A stretch of 64,000 nt of DNA. It comes from Lachnospiraceae bacterium. GTDB taxonomy: Bacteria; Bacillota; Clostridia; Lachnospirales; Lachnospiraceae. Below, one piece after another: positions 33,785 to 42,992 of this stretch (position 1 is its first letter; each line of letters starts with the position of its first letter). Where the stretch lies: assembly GCA_015057825.1 (NCBI GenBank), contig SVDN01000009.1, positions 19,474 to 83,473 of the forward strand, written 5' to 3'. The notes below the pieces were generated by a model. It worked only from the letters and a program-made list of their open reading frames with translations, ran no database searches and was not told where the DNA came from. A program made the position numbers and the translations under genes.

Positions 33785-34624
33785 ATGTTAAAGCTGCTTA
33801 AAATGAATAGCAAAAAACTTAAAAAAGCTTATAAGATTCTTATTTTATTTGCAGCTGTTGTAATAATTTTTTCATTGTCGGGCACGACGGTGCAGGCTGC
33901 CGATACAGGCGGTGCAAACACCATTAATGTCGGCGATGGCAATAACAATCTATTCGGAATAACGATTTCGGGAGTGGACACGGACGATACTGCGGGTATT
34001 TCGTCAACTTTGCAGGTAATGCTTATAATCACGGTTATAGCATTATGTCCGTCCATTCTTATAATGGTGACATCCTTTACCAGGATTCTCATCGTTTTAC
34101 ATTTTACCAGATCGGCGCTCAATACCCAAAGTGCGCCGCCAAATCAGATTTTAATCGGTATTTCCTTATTTTTGACATTTTTTGTTATGGCTCCGGTGTT
34201 TTCGGATGTATATTCAAATGCAATCGTTCCTTTAAACGAAGGTACGGTTACAGTCAGAGAAGCATATGATTTGGGAATCGAGCCGATAAGGGAATTTATG
34301 TTTAATCAGGTAGATGATTCGGATCTTGATACCATGTGCGGAATAGCGGGACTCGAATCGGTAAGTTCACAGGAAGAAGTCCCAACTTATGTACTTATTC
34401 CTGCTTTTATTATAAGCGAACTCAGAATAGCTTTTTGGATTGGTTTTTTAATATATATACCGTTTATTATTATCGATATGGTTGTGGCATCCACCCTTAT
34501 GTCAATGGGTATGATGATGTTACCTCCGACCACCATATCTTTGCCTTTCAAAATATTGCTTTTTGTTTTGGCAGACGGCTGGAATTTGATAATTGTAAAC
34601 TTAATTAATACTTTTGTGGTATAG
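33785..34624 (+). CDS. fliP: Flagellar export gate protein FliP
   Basis: A 279-residue integral membrane protein of the type III export gate. A cleavable-type signal (about 12-38, ending VQAAD) is followed by the FliP signature LCPSILIMVTSFTRILIVLHFTRSALNTQS and the C-terminal MGMMMLPPTTISLPFKILLFVLADGWNLI. Five copies form the core with FliQ and FliR encoded downstream. Confidence 0.96.
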   Translation: MLKLLKMNSKKLKKAYKILILFAAVVIIFSLSGTTVQAADTGGANTINVGDGNNNLFGITISGVDTDDTAGISSTLQVMLIITVIALCPSILIMVTSFTRILIVLHFTRSALNTQSAPPNQILIGISLFLTFFVMAPVFSDVYSNAIVPLNEGTVTVREAYDLGIEPIREFMFNQVDDSDLDTMCGIAGLESVSSQEEVPTYVLIPAFIISELRIAFWIGFLIYIPFIIIDMVVASTLMSMGMMMLPPTTISLPFKILLFVLADGWNLIIVNLINTFVV

Positions 34625-34684
34625 CACGGTTTTATAAAGCAAAATCGTGCGTTTGTTCTACAGGGTGATAAAGGGAGGTTTGTT

Positions 34685-34951
34685 ATGACAGAGGATGCGG
34701 TTCTTGATATATTTAGCGATGCAGTATGGACTATAATCATTACAGCGGCACCTCTTCTTTTAATTTCATTAGTTGTAGGCTTAGTTGTTAGTATTTTTCA
34801 GGCAGTTACTTCCATTCAGGAGCAAACACTTACGTTTATACCTAAAATACTAGCAATTTTTATTGGAATTTTGTTGCTTGGTTCTTTTATGTTGAACAAT
34901 GTCACAACATACATGGAAATGCTTTGGTCTAGCTTTGGAGATTACATTTAA
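34685..34951 (+). CDS. fliQ: Flagellar export gate protein FliQ
   Basis: An 88-residue protein with two membrane helices, carrying the typical LLISLVVGLVVSIFQAVTSIQEQTL. The stop overlaps the fliR start by one base, so the two are translationally coupled. Preceded by GGGAGG. Confidence 0.95.
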   Translation: MTEDAVLDIFSDAVWTIIITAAPLLLISLVVGLVVSIFQAVTSIQEQTLTFIPKILAIFIGILLLGSFMLNNVTTYMEMLWSSFGDYI

Positions 34952-35727
34952 TGGTTGATATTTCTTTTACGCAAGCAGATATAGAGTGTTTTATTCTCAT
35001 TCTGGTAAGAATAACATCATTTATGTTTACAGCTCCTTTTTTTAGCCAAGCAAACACACCGGCAAGGTTAAAGATCGGTTTTGCTGTATTTTTGTCGTTT
35101 ATACTATATCTTGTTTTGCCGGATAAAACAGTGGATTATTCATCTATTTGGGAGTATTCCACAATCGTTATAAAAGAAGCAATCGCAGGACTTTTGCTTG
35201 GATTCTTCACACAAATCTGCAATATGGTTATCATATTTGCGGGAAAAATAATCGACTTCGAAACAGGCCTTTCAATGGCGGAGGTTTACGATCCAAACAC
35301 CAGAAGCCAGGTTTCGATTGTGGGTAATTTGTATTCGTATTCGATTTTGTTGCTTTTGCTTGCAACAAATATGCATAAATTTTTACTGGGTGCGGTGGTG
35401 GATTCCTTTACCGTTGCGCCTCTGGGAGAAGTTGTTATTCAGCACAGTCTCTTAGATACTTTTCTTGGATTTGTGGGCAATTATTTTATTATCGGTTTTG
35501 AAATTTGTCTTCCGGTTTTTGCCATGGGTCTCGTCCTTAATGCGGTACTTGGTATTATGGCAAAAGTTGCTCCTCAAATGAATATGTTTGCCGTAGGTAT
35601 TCAGATTAAAGTAATAGCGGGCCTTATAGTTATATTTATTACAACAGCCCTTTTACCTACAATAGCAAATTTAATATTCGACCAAATGAGACTTATTACA
35701 GTTGATGTTTTACAAGGGTTACATTAG
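34951..35727 (+). CDS. fliR: Flagellar export gate protein FliR
   Basis: A 258-residue membrane protein with about six helices. FliR features include the N-terminal LILVRITSFMFTAPFFSQANTPARLKIGF, the loop GKIIDFETGLSMAEVYDP and VLGIMAKVAPQMNMFAVGIQIKV. Shares a base with fliQ and ends 6 bp before flhB. Confidence 0.96.
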   Translation: MVDISFTQADIECFILILVRITSFMFTAPFFSQANTPARLKIGFAVFLSFILYLVLPDKTVDYSSIWEYSTIVIKEAIAGLLLGFFTQICNMVIIFAGKIIDFETGLSMAEVYDPNTRSQVSIVGNLYSYSILLLLLATNMHKFLLGAVVDSFTVAPLGEVVIQHSLLDTFLGFVGNYFIIGFEICLPVFAMGLVLNAVLGIMAKVAPQMNMFAVGIQIKVIAGLIVIFITTALLPTIANLIFDQMRLITVDVLQGLH

Positions 35728-35733
35728 TTTATT

Positions 35734-36882
35734 ATGTATGATGAAAGAGTGTTATTAAGCTTTAATCTTCAGTTCTTTGCTGAAGGAGATGCCGGTGATA
35801 AAACGGAACCGGCTACAGCCAAAAAACTTAATGATGCCAGAAAAGAAGGTCAGGTTGCAAAAAGCACGGAAATCATTCACAGCGTTATGCTGATATCATT
35901 TTTTGTGGTGCTTCGAATTACCGTTGGTTTCATGGCAGAAAAAATGATGGAAGGGTTTCCGAATTTTTATAACAGAATATCAACTCTTGCGGTTTCGAAG
36001 CAGGTTGATACTTCACTCGGAGCGGTTAACAGTCTTTTTCAAGAAGGCATTATAGAACTTTTAGTTACGCTGATTCCGATATTTGCAGTGGGATTTTTGA
36101 TTGCTTTTGTGGGAAATGTTGTACAGGTTAAATTTGTTGTTTCCGCAAAGCCTTTGATGCCCAAGTTTTCAAAATTGAATCCGGTTAACGGCTTTAAGCG
36201 TATGTTTTCCCTTCAATCGCTTATAAACCTTATGAAATCGGTGCTTCTTGTTGCAATTATAGGCTTTGTCAGTATATCCACAATACGTGACAACTACGGC
36301 CTTTTGATGAATATTCTGGATTATTCTTTGCCGGATGCGGTTATTCAAATCGGAACCATGGTATTGGATCTTGCAATAAAAATAAGCGCAATTTATTTGG
36401 CAGTGGGTTTTGTGGATTTGATATATCAAAAAAGAAAATTCGCAAAAGATATGCGAATGTCAAAACAAGAAGTTAAAGAAGAATACAAGCAGACAGAAGG
36501 TGACCCTCAGATTAAAGGGCAGATTCGTCGAAGAATGAGGGAGGCGTCCCAAAGGCGTATGATGCAGCAACTTCCCGAAGCGGATGTTGTAATCACCAAC
36601 CCTACACACCTTGCTGTTGCCATAAAATATGACGCAAATGAACAATTTTCCGCTCCCGTGGTTATAGCAAAGGGTGAGGATTATTTGGCACAAAAGATTA
36701 AAGAAGCGGCAAAGGAACACGGCATTGAAATCGTTGAAAACAAGCCGCTTGCAAGAGCTTTATATTACAATGTTGATATAGGCTCGGAAATACCTCAAGA
36801 GCTTTACGAAGCCGTGGCAGAGGTATTGGTATTCGTATACAAACTCAAAGGTAAAACAAAAAGTAGCGATTTAAGCAATTAA
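35734..36882 (+). CDS. flhB: Flagellar export switch protein FlhB
   Basis: A 382-residue protein with an N-terminal DKTEPATAKKLNDARKEGQVAKS motif, about four membrane helices, and a cytoplasmic autocleavage domain with the NPTH motif at 289-292 (VVITNPTHLAVAIKY). Autocleavage between Asn and Pro lets FliK switch export from hook to filament substrates. Start at ATG 35734; it has no strong Shine-Dalgarno and may be coupled to fliR. Confidence 0.96.
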   Translation: MYDERVLLSFNLQFFAEGDAGDKTEPATAKKLNDARKEGQVAKSTEIIHSVMLISFFVVLRITVGFMAEKMMEGFPNFYNRISTLAVSKQVDTSLGAVNSLFQEGIIELLVTLIPIFAVGFLIAFVGNVVQVKFVVSAKPLMPKFSKLNPVNGFKRMFSLQSLINLMKSVLLVAIIGFVSISTIRDNYGLLMNILDYSLPDAVIQIGTMVLDLAIKISAIYLAVGFVDLIYQKRKFAKDMRMSKQEVKEEYKQTEGDPQIKGQIRRRMREASQRRMMQQLPEADVVITNPTHLAVAIKYDANEQFSAPVVIAKGEDYLAQKIKEAAKEHGIEIVENKPLARALYYNVDIGSEIPQELYEAVAEVLVFVYKLKGKTKSSDLSN

Positions 36883-36905
36883 AATAAAAGGAAGGAGGTA
36901 TGGAT

Positions 36906-38942
36906 ATGTTAAAAAGAGCTGATATCGGTGTAGGCATTTATTTGCTTGCTGCCATTATTTTTCTTATCATATCCGTGCCGTCGGGACTTTTGGACATTTT
37001 ACTTGCTCTTAATATTTCCATAGCCTTAACGGTATTGTTTAATGCTATTTTTTCAAAAGAAGCGTTGGAAATGTCATCATTTCCGTCAATTCTCCTTTTG
37101 ACGACTATTTTCAGAATATCCCTTAACGTTTCATCCACAAAGCTTATTCTTTCAAAGGGTGATGCCGGTAAGGTCGTAAGTACATTCGGTGAATTCGTTG
37201 GCGGAAACAATCTTATTATCGGTGTAATTGTTTTCGTTATTTTGCTTATTGTTCAGTTTATGGTTATAAACAAAGGTTCCGAACGTGTTGCCGAAGTAAC
37301 GGCAAGATTTACACTTGATGCCATGCCCGGTAAACAGATGGCTATCGATGCCGACTTAAATACCGGTGCCATTACGGATGAAGAAGCTACAAGACGCCGT
37401 CTGAAAATCCAGGAAGAAGCAAGCTTCTTCGGTTCGATGGATGGTGCTGTTAAGTACGTAAAAGGTGATGCCATGGCCGGCCTTATCATTACGGTTATCA
37501 ACGTTGTGGGCGGTATCGTAATGGGTGTTATGATGCAAGGCATGGAAATCAGTGAAGCTCTTACAAAATACACTATTCTGACAATCGGTGACGGTTTGGT
37601 AAGTTCCATTCCATCACTTCTTATATCTCTTGCAACCGGTATGATAGTAACCAAGGCTTCCAAAGAAGCGGGTCTCGGAGGACTTGTTATTTCTCAGCTG
37701 TTCTCCATCTCCAGGGTTATGTTTGTGGTTGGTGCGGCTATGGCTTTCCTTGGCATAGTAACACCTCTTCCTATATATGTATTCGTACCTATCGGTATTA
37801 TTTTCATCGTTTTGGGTCTTCGTCTCAGAAGAAAAGAGGGCGTTTCCGAAATCGAGGAAGAAGTTGGTACGGAAGAAGCTGAAGCAGAGGAAATCAGGCG
37901 GCCGGAAAACGTTGTTTCCCTCTTACAGGTGGATCCTATCGAGCTGGAATTCGGATATGGTATCATTCCTATTGCCGATGTAAGCCAAGGCGGCGATCTG
38001 CTTGACAGAGTTGTTATGATAAGGCGGCAGATTGCCTTGGAACTTGGCGCCGTTGTGCCTATAATTCGTTTAAGAGATAATATACAGCTTAATCCAAATC
38101 AATATATTATCAAGATTAAGGGCATCCAAATCAGCGAAGGTGAGATTTTGTTCGATCACTACATGGCCATGAATCCGGGTTATGTGGAGGAAGAAATTAC
38201 GGGTATTCCTACATTTGAACCTTCTTTCCATTTGCCGGCCATTTGGATTACGGAAAGTCAGCGTGAAAGAGCCGAAACTCTCGGCTATACGGTTGTAGAC
38301 CCTCCTTCGATTATTGCAACTCATTTGACGGAAATAATAAGAAGACATATTGACGAGCTTCTTACCCGTCAGGATGTTCAAAATCTTATCGATAACGTTA
38401 AAGAAGCAAATCCTACACTTATTGACGAACTTACAAAAGCATTGGGTGTGGGTGAAATACAAAAAGTATTGCAGAATCTGCTGAGAGAAGATATTTCAAT
38501 CAGAGATCTTGTTACGATTTTTGAATCCTTGGCAGATCATGCAACGGTTACCAGAGACACGGATATTTTGACGGAATATGCAAGACAAAGTTTGAAACGC
38601 GCAATTTCCAGCAAATATTTCCCGGCAAACGAGACTACAAGTGTTGTAACTCTCGATCCGGAAGTGGAACAGGATATTATGGGTTCCGTTAAACAGACTG
38701 AAACGGGCGCATACCTTTCTTTGGATCCGGAAAAATCAAAATCAATTATTAAATCCGTGGAAGAAGAAGTGGACAAAATGGAAAATATGGGCAAAACCCC
38801 TATAGTCCTTACTTCTCCTATTGTAAGAATGTATTTTAAAAAACTTACTCAGGATTATTTCAGAGATTTGATTGTGGTTTCCTACAATGAGGTTGACTCA
38901 AATGTTGAATTGCAGTCTGTAGGGATGGTGAGCGCTAAATGA
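36906..38942 (+). CDS. flhA: Flagellar export protein FlhA
   Basis: A 678-residue membrane protein with about eight N-terminal helices and a large cytoplasmic docking domain. The FHIPEP-family signature RFTLDAMPGKQMAIDADLNTG is intact. I start at the second ATG (36906) because AAGGAGG ends only one base before the ATG at 36900. It overlaps flhF by 4 bp (ATGA). Confidence 0.95.
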   Translation: MLKRADIGVGIYLLAAIIFLIISVPSGLLDILLALNISIALTVLFNAIFSKEALEMSSFPSILLLTTIFRISLNVSSTKLILSKGDAGKVVSTFGEFVGGNNLIIGVIVFVILLIVQFMVINKGSERVAEVTARFTLDAMPGKQMAIDADLNTGAITDEEATRRRLKIQEEASFFGSMDGAVKYVKGDAMAGLIITVINVVGGIVMGVMMQGMEISEALTKYTILTIGDGLVSSIPSLLISLATGMIVTKASKEAGLGGLVISQLFSISRVMFVVGAAMAFLGIVTPLPIYVFVPIGIIFIVLGLRLRRKEGVSEIEEEVGTEEAEAEEIRRPENVVSLLQVDPIELEFGYGIIPIADVSQGGDLLDRVVMIRRQIALELGAVVPIIRLRDNIQLNPNQYIIKIKGIQISEGEILFDHYMAMNPGYVEEEITGIPTFEPSFHLPAIWITESQRERAETLGYTVVDPPSIIATHLTEIIRRHIDELLTRQDVQNLIDNVKEANPTLIDELTKALGVGEIQKVLQNLLREDISIRDLVTIFESLADHATVTRDTDILTEYARQSLKRAISSKYFPANETTSVVTLDPEVEQDIMGSVKQTETGAYLSLDPEKSKSIIKSVEEEVDKMENMGKTPIVLTSPIVRMYFKKLTQDYFRDLIVVSYNEVDSNVELQSVGMVSAK

Positions 38943-40159
38943 TAATAAAAAAGTTTCAGGCCTATAACGAAAAAGATGCCGTTAATATGGCCAAGGATGA
39001 AATGGGAAATGAGGCCGTAATCTTAAATATTAAAACCATTAAACATCGTGGTTTTGCGAGGCTTTTCAAGAAAAATATAATAGAAGTCACGGCAGCTTTG
39101 GAGGAAAAAGAAGTTAAAGTCGAAGCTTCGCGACCAAGAGCCATTGACTATACCGCGGGAGATATGACTTATGCCAATCCGACTCTTAACAAGGATGCGG
39201 ATAACGGCAGCAATATCGAAGCAAAATTAAACAGCCTTCAGGAAATGCTTGAAAAGCAGATTTCTGCCGGTTCTTCCAAAAACGATAAAAAAGAAAAAGA
39301 AGCAAAGGAAGAAAAGGAAGAAGAAATCGAGGATGAAGTTGAAGATAAAGGCGTAAACAAAGCCTTTACAAAGCTTATATACGGAAAACTCGTTGAAAAT
39401 GAAGTAGATGAAAACATTGCAAAGAAAATAATTGAAGAAGTGGAAGAAAGCCTGACGAGCCAGTCTAGCCTTGATACTTATCTTTCGGGTATTTACCAAA
39501 AGATTATTTTAAAGCTTGGCCAGGCAAAAACCATAGAACTTGCGGAAGGCAAAACAAATCTTGTGTTTTTTGTGGGTCCGACGGGTGTTGGCAAAACGAC
39601 AACCATTGCAAAACTTGCTTCTCATTTTAAGCTTGATAAAAAGGCAAAGGTTGCCCTTATCACTTCCGATACATACAGAATAGCCGCCGTTGAACAGCTT
39701 CGCACATATGCGAATATTTTGGATATTCCTATGCAGGTAGTATACACTGTAGAGGAATTCAACGATGCGGTGGAGATGTTTGCGGGCTTTGACCTTATTT
39801 TCGTTGATACAGCCGGACGTTCTCACAAGAATCTCGAGCAGTGCAATGAAGTAATGCATTTGGTTAATGATTGCAAAATCGATGAAGAGAAGATAAACAA
39901 GCAGGTTTATCTTGTCTTAAGTACCGCAACAAAATACAAGGATCTTCTTAAGATAACGGAAGCTTATGCGGGGCTTAAAAAGTATAACCTTGTATTTACA
40001 AAGCTTGATGAAACAACATATCTCGGTAATATTTTAAATATTAAACTAAAAACCGATGCACCTCTTTCATATGTTACCAGCGGACAGGTGGTTCCCGATG
40101 ACATAAGCAGACTTAATGCTCAAAAGGTTGCCAAACAGTTATTGGGAGGCGGTGAATAA
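38939..40159 (+). CDS. flhF: Flagellar biosynthesis GTPase FlhF
   Basis: A 406-residue SRP-type GTPase (same superfamily as Ffh and FtsY) that sets flagellum number and place. The N-terminal B domain (MIIKKFQAYNEKDAVNMAKDE) and a charged linker (KKEKEAKEEKEEE) precede the NG domain with P-loop GPTGVGKTTT at about 212-221, SDTYRIAAVEQL and VDTAGRS. Partner of FlhG, encoded next. Confidence 0.97.
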   Translation: MIIKKFQAYNEKDAVNMAKDEMGNEAVILNIKTIKHRGFARLFKKNIIEVTAALEEKEVKVEASRPRAIDYTAGDMTYANPTLNKDADNGSNIEAKLNSLQEMLEKQISAGSSKNDKKEKEAKEEKEEEIEDEVEDKGVNKAFTKLIYGKLVENEVDENIAKKIIEEVEESLTSQSSLDTYLSGIYQKIILKLGQAKTIELAEGKTNLVFFVGPTGVGKTTTIAKLASHFKLDKKAKVALITSDTYRIAAVEQLRTYANILDIPMQVVYTVEEFNDAVEMFAGFDLIFVDTAGRSHKNLEQCNEVMHLVNDCKIDEEKINKQVYLVLSTATKYKDLLKITEAYAGLKKYNLVFTKLDETTYLGNILNIKLKTDAPLSYVTSGQVVPDDISRLNAQKVAKQLLGGGE

Positions 40160-40160
40160 T

Positions 40161-41045
40161 ATGGATCAGGCACAAAATTTACGCAATATTATACGAATGC
40201 AAAATGCAAACAATTCCGACTTGGCGGCACGAGCACGTATTATAACCGTTACCAGCGGAAAAGGTGGCGTCGGCAAATCCAGTGTTTCCATTAATCTTGC
40301 AATGCAGATGAGAAAACTGGGTAAAGAAGTTATTATTTTCGATGCCGATTTCGGACTTGCAAACATTGAGGTTATGTTTGGTGCGGTTCCGAAATATAAC
40401 CTTGCGGATATGATATATAAGGGTATGGGAATAAAAGACATCCTTATAAAAGGTCCCAACGGAATAGGTTTTATTTCGGGCGGTTCCGGTGTTGCCGGAC
40501 TAAGTAATATGACAAAAGATCAGGTTGCTTATCTTATATTTAAGTTGCAAGAGCTCGAAACCATGGCGGATGTAATCATCATAGATACCGGAGCGGGAAT
40601 ATCGGACAGCGTATTGGAGTTTGTTGCTTCATCGGCGGAAGTACTTTTGATAACAACTCCGGAGCCTACGTCTATAACCGATTCGTATGCGCTTTTAAAG
40701 GCTTTGAATACCAGAAACGGTTACGAAAAAGACAACACGGTTATTAAGATGATTGCAAATCGTGTAAATGATTATGATGACGGAAAAGCGCTTTTTGAAA
40801 AGTTAAGCGTGGTTGTAAATAAATTTTTAAATGTCAACTTGGAATTTTTGGGATTTATTCCTTTGGATAACAATATTGCAAAGTCGGTAATCCAGCAAAA
40901 ACCGATATCTATTGCTTATCCTAACTCTCCGGGAACAAAGGCATTTGTGGAACTTACGGAAGCATTACTTGAAAATAAGCAGACGGAGGCGCCTAAAAAA
41001 GGTCTTGGTCAGATGTTTCTTAAAATGTTCAAGAGCAAAAAATAG
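40161..41045 (+). CDS. flhG: Flagellum number regulator FlhG (MinD-like ATPase, YlxH)
   Basis: A 294-residue ParA/MinD ATPase. The N-terminal DQAQNLRNII is the conserved activator helix that stimulates FlhF GTPase. The deviant Walker A SGKGGVGKSSVSINLA is at about 32-47 and the second conserved aspartate is in IIFDADFGLANIEV. ATG 40161 is one base after the flhF stop, behind GGGAGGCGGTG. The C-terminal amphipathic helix (GQMFLKMFKSKK) is the likely membrane anchor. Confidence 0.95.
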   Translation: MDQAQNLRNIIRMQNANNSDLAARARIITVTSGKGGVGKSSVSINLAMQMRKLGKEVIIFDADFGLANIEVMFGAVPKYNLADMIYKGMGIKDILIKGPNGIGFISGGSGVAGLSNMTKDQVAYLIFKLQELETMADVIIIDTGAGISDSVLEFVASSAEVLLITTPEPTSITDSYALLKALNTRNGYEKDNTVIKMIANRVNDYDDGKALFEKLSVVVNKFLNVNLEFLGFIPLDNNIAKSVIQQKPISIAYPNSPGTKAFVELTEALLENKQTEAPKKGLGQMFLKMFKSKK

Positions 41046-41064
41046 ATAAATTAGGAGACGCAGC

Positions 41065-41862
41065 ATGTTTTTCTCAAGTATTGAAGAAGGCGATATCGTA
41101 GAAATCAAATATTTGCCGGGCCAGGACGGAAGCGTGGCGGAAGGAAAGCTTCCGGAAGAGACATTCAAAACCAAAATTTTCAATCTTTACGATGACAGAA
41201 CGATCGATATTATTATGCCGTTAAAAGACGGAGCGATGGTTGTTCTGCAAAATGACAAGGATTTTTTCGTTGTTGTTTCAAACAAAAAGAATTTTTATCA
41301 ATTTGAATGTCATTCCGTAGGAAGAAGAAAAGAGGGAACTTTTGCCGTTATTACCGTAAGGGTTGTGGGTGAGGTTACCAAACTTCAAAGAAGAGACAGC
41401 TTCAGAATGGATGCCACACTGGATGTGGGTATCAGAAAACTTGATGAAAAGACAGCACAGACAGTATATAAATCGGATAATTCCAGCAGATTTATCACAA
41501 GCTTCGGAGTTACATTAAACATCAGCGCCGGCGGTGTTAAATTTATTTCTAATGAAGAATTTGAAAAAAGTGATATAATATTTATGGAGATTGTTTTTCC
41601 GGATCCCTTTGATGAAGAGGACGGAAGCGGAATTGTTTTCGGTCCGAGACGTGACGGTGGATTATCGGAAAGACAGGGAAATAAAGACACATTCCTTTAT
41701 TGTTTGTTTACGGTGGTTGAATGCGTAAAAAATGATAGAGGTTATTTTGAAACTCGCGGTTATTTTTCAGAAATCGACAAAAAAGACAGAGAGAAAATTG
41801 TTCGATACGTTTTCTGGCTTGAAAGAAGACTCAGAAAGAAAGAAGTAGAGGAAAATGTCTAA
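41065..41862 (+). CDS. PilZ-domain flagellar brake protein, YcgR/YpfA-like
   Basis: A 265-residue protein with an N-terminal PilZN/YcgR-type beta domain (about 1-105) and a C-terminal PilZ domain starting LQRRDSFRMDA; RRxxFR and the later NISAGGVKF (D/NxSxxG) are the two c-di-GMP-binding signatures. Such proteins slow the motor when c-di-GMP is high. In other Firmicutes the gene (ypfA, dgrA) is often elsewhere; here it is in the flagellar operon. Its end overlaps cheB by 8 bp. Confidence 0.88.
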   Translation: MFFSSIEEGDIVEIKYLPGQDGSVAEGKLPEETFKTKIFNLYDDRTIDIIMPLKDGAMVVLQNDKDFFVVVSNKKNFYQFECHSVGRRKEGTFAVITVRVVGEVTKLQRRDSFRMDATLDVGIRKLDEKTAQTVYKSDNSSRFITSFGVTLNISAGGVKFISNEEFEKSDIIFMEIVFPDPFDEEDGSGIVFGPRRDGGLSERQGNKDTFLYCLFTVVECVKNDRGYFETRGYFSEIDKKDREKIVRYVFWLERRLRKKEVEENV

Positions 41863-42991
41863 AAAAATTTTAATAATTGATGACTCTGCACTTATGAGAA
41901 AGGTTATTTCTGATATAATTAATTCAGATGATAGGTTCGAAGTTGCAGACACAGCTAAAAACGGTTTGGAAGGTTTGGACCTTATCGTCAAGAATTATGA
42001 TAAGTATGATGCCGCTTTGCTGGACGTTAACATGCCTATGTTGGATGGGCCGAGCGTTCTCAGGCGACTTCAGAAATCCCCTAGTAAGCTTCCTGTTATA
42101 ATGTCAAGTACGGAAACTACGGAAGGTGCGGAAATAACTCTTGATTGCCTCAGCAACGGAGCTTTTGATTTTGTTCCTAAACCGGAAAATGTTTTTGAAC
42201 TCAGAACGGAAGAATACAAGCAGAGGCTTATTAATACTTTGGTAGCTGCTACCAATGCGGATGCTTCATTTCCGACAAAAACGGTCGATAAACCAAAAGA
42301 AGAAATACCCGTTCGACCACAAGTTGGTGATACGGCAAAAGCACAGGCGGCAGAGCCTAAAAAGGAACCTGTTAAACATGAGATTTACAAGGGTCCGGTA
42401 AGAAGCAAAAAAGGCAATAAACTTATTGCCATAGCTTGTTCAACCGGCGGTCCGAAATCTTTAAACGAGGTAATTCCTTTTATTCCAAAAAATATAGACG
42501 CGCCGATACTTTTGGTTCAGCATATGCCAAAAGGCTTTACGGAAACACTTGCAAGACGTCTTAACGAAGTCAGCGAAGTTACCGTAAAAGAAGCAACTGA
42601 CGGTGAGCTTATTCAAAAAGGACATGTATACATTGCTCCGGGCGGTAAGCACCTGAAAGTTAAAAAGACACCCGAAGGTGTTAAAACACTGATATCGGAT
42701 GAACCGGCGGTTGTTGGCCTTAAGCCGTGTGCGAATCTTATGTACAATTCGCTTATCGGCATGGGATATGATGAAATTACATGCGTTGTTCTTACGGGAA
42801 TGGGCGCTGATGGCACCGAAGGTATTGGTAATTTGGGGAAGAAAGAAAACATTTACGTGATAGCGCAGGACAAGGAAACCAGTGTAGTTTACGGCATGCC
42901 TAATATGGTTGCCAAAGCAAATCTAACTGATGAAATCGTTCCACTGGGCAGCATTGCTAAGGCTATCGAAAATAACGTGGGGGTGAAATGA
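41855..42991 (+). CDS. cheB: Chemotaxis protein-glutamate methylesterase/glutaminase CheB
   Basis: A 378-residue response-regulator enzyme. The receiver has Asp57 (ALLDVNMPMLDG). A variable linker (about 120-185) leads to the methylesterase domain with Ser196 in CSTGGPK, His in VQHMPKGFT and Asp in GMGADGTEG, the catalytic triad. It demethylates receptors when phosphorylated by CheA. The matching methyltransferase gene cheR is not in this operon. Confidence 0.96.
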   Translation: MSKKILIIDDSALMRKVISDIINSDDRFEVADTAKNGLEGLDLIVKNYDKYDAALLDVNMPMLDGPSVLRRLQKSPSKLPVIMSSTETTEGAEITLDCLSNGAFDFVPKPENVFELRTEEYKQRLINTLVAATNADASFPTKTVDKPKEEIPVRPQVGDTAKAQAAEPKKEPVKHEIYKGPVRSKKGNKLIAIACSTGGPKSLNEVIPFIPKNIDAPILLVQHMPKGFTETLARRLNEVSEVTVKEATDGELIQKGHVYIAPGGKHLKVKKTPEGVKTLISDEPAVVGLKPCANLMYNSLIGMGYDEITCVVLTGMGADGTEGIGNLGKKENIYVIAQDKETSVVYGMPNMVAKANLTDEIVPLGSIAKAIENNVGVK

Positions 42992-42992
42992 C

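Noticed and set aside
36900-36905. First ATG of flhA as the start
   Set aside because: AAGGAGG ends one base before it, too close for initiation; the ATG at 36906 has normal spacing.
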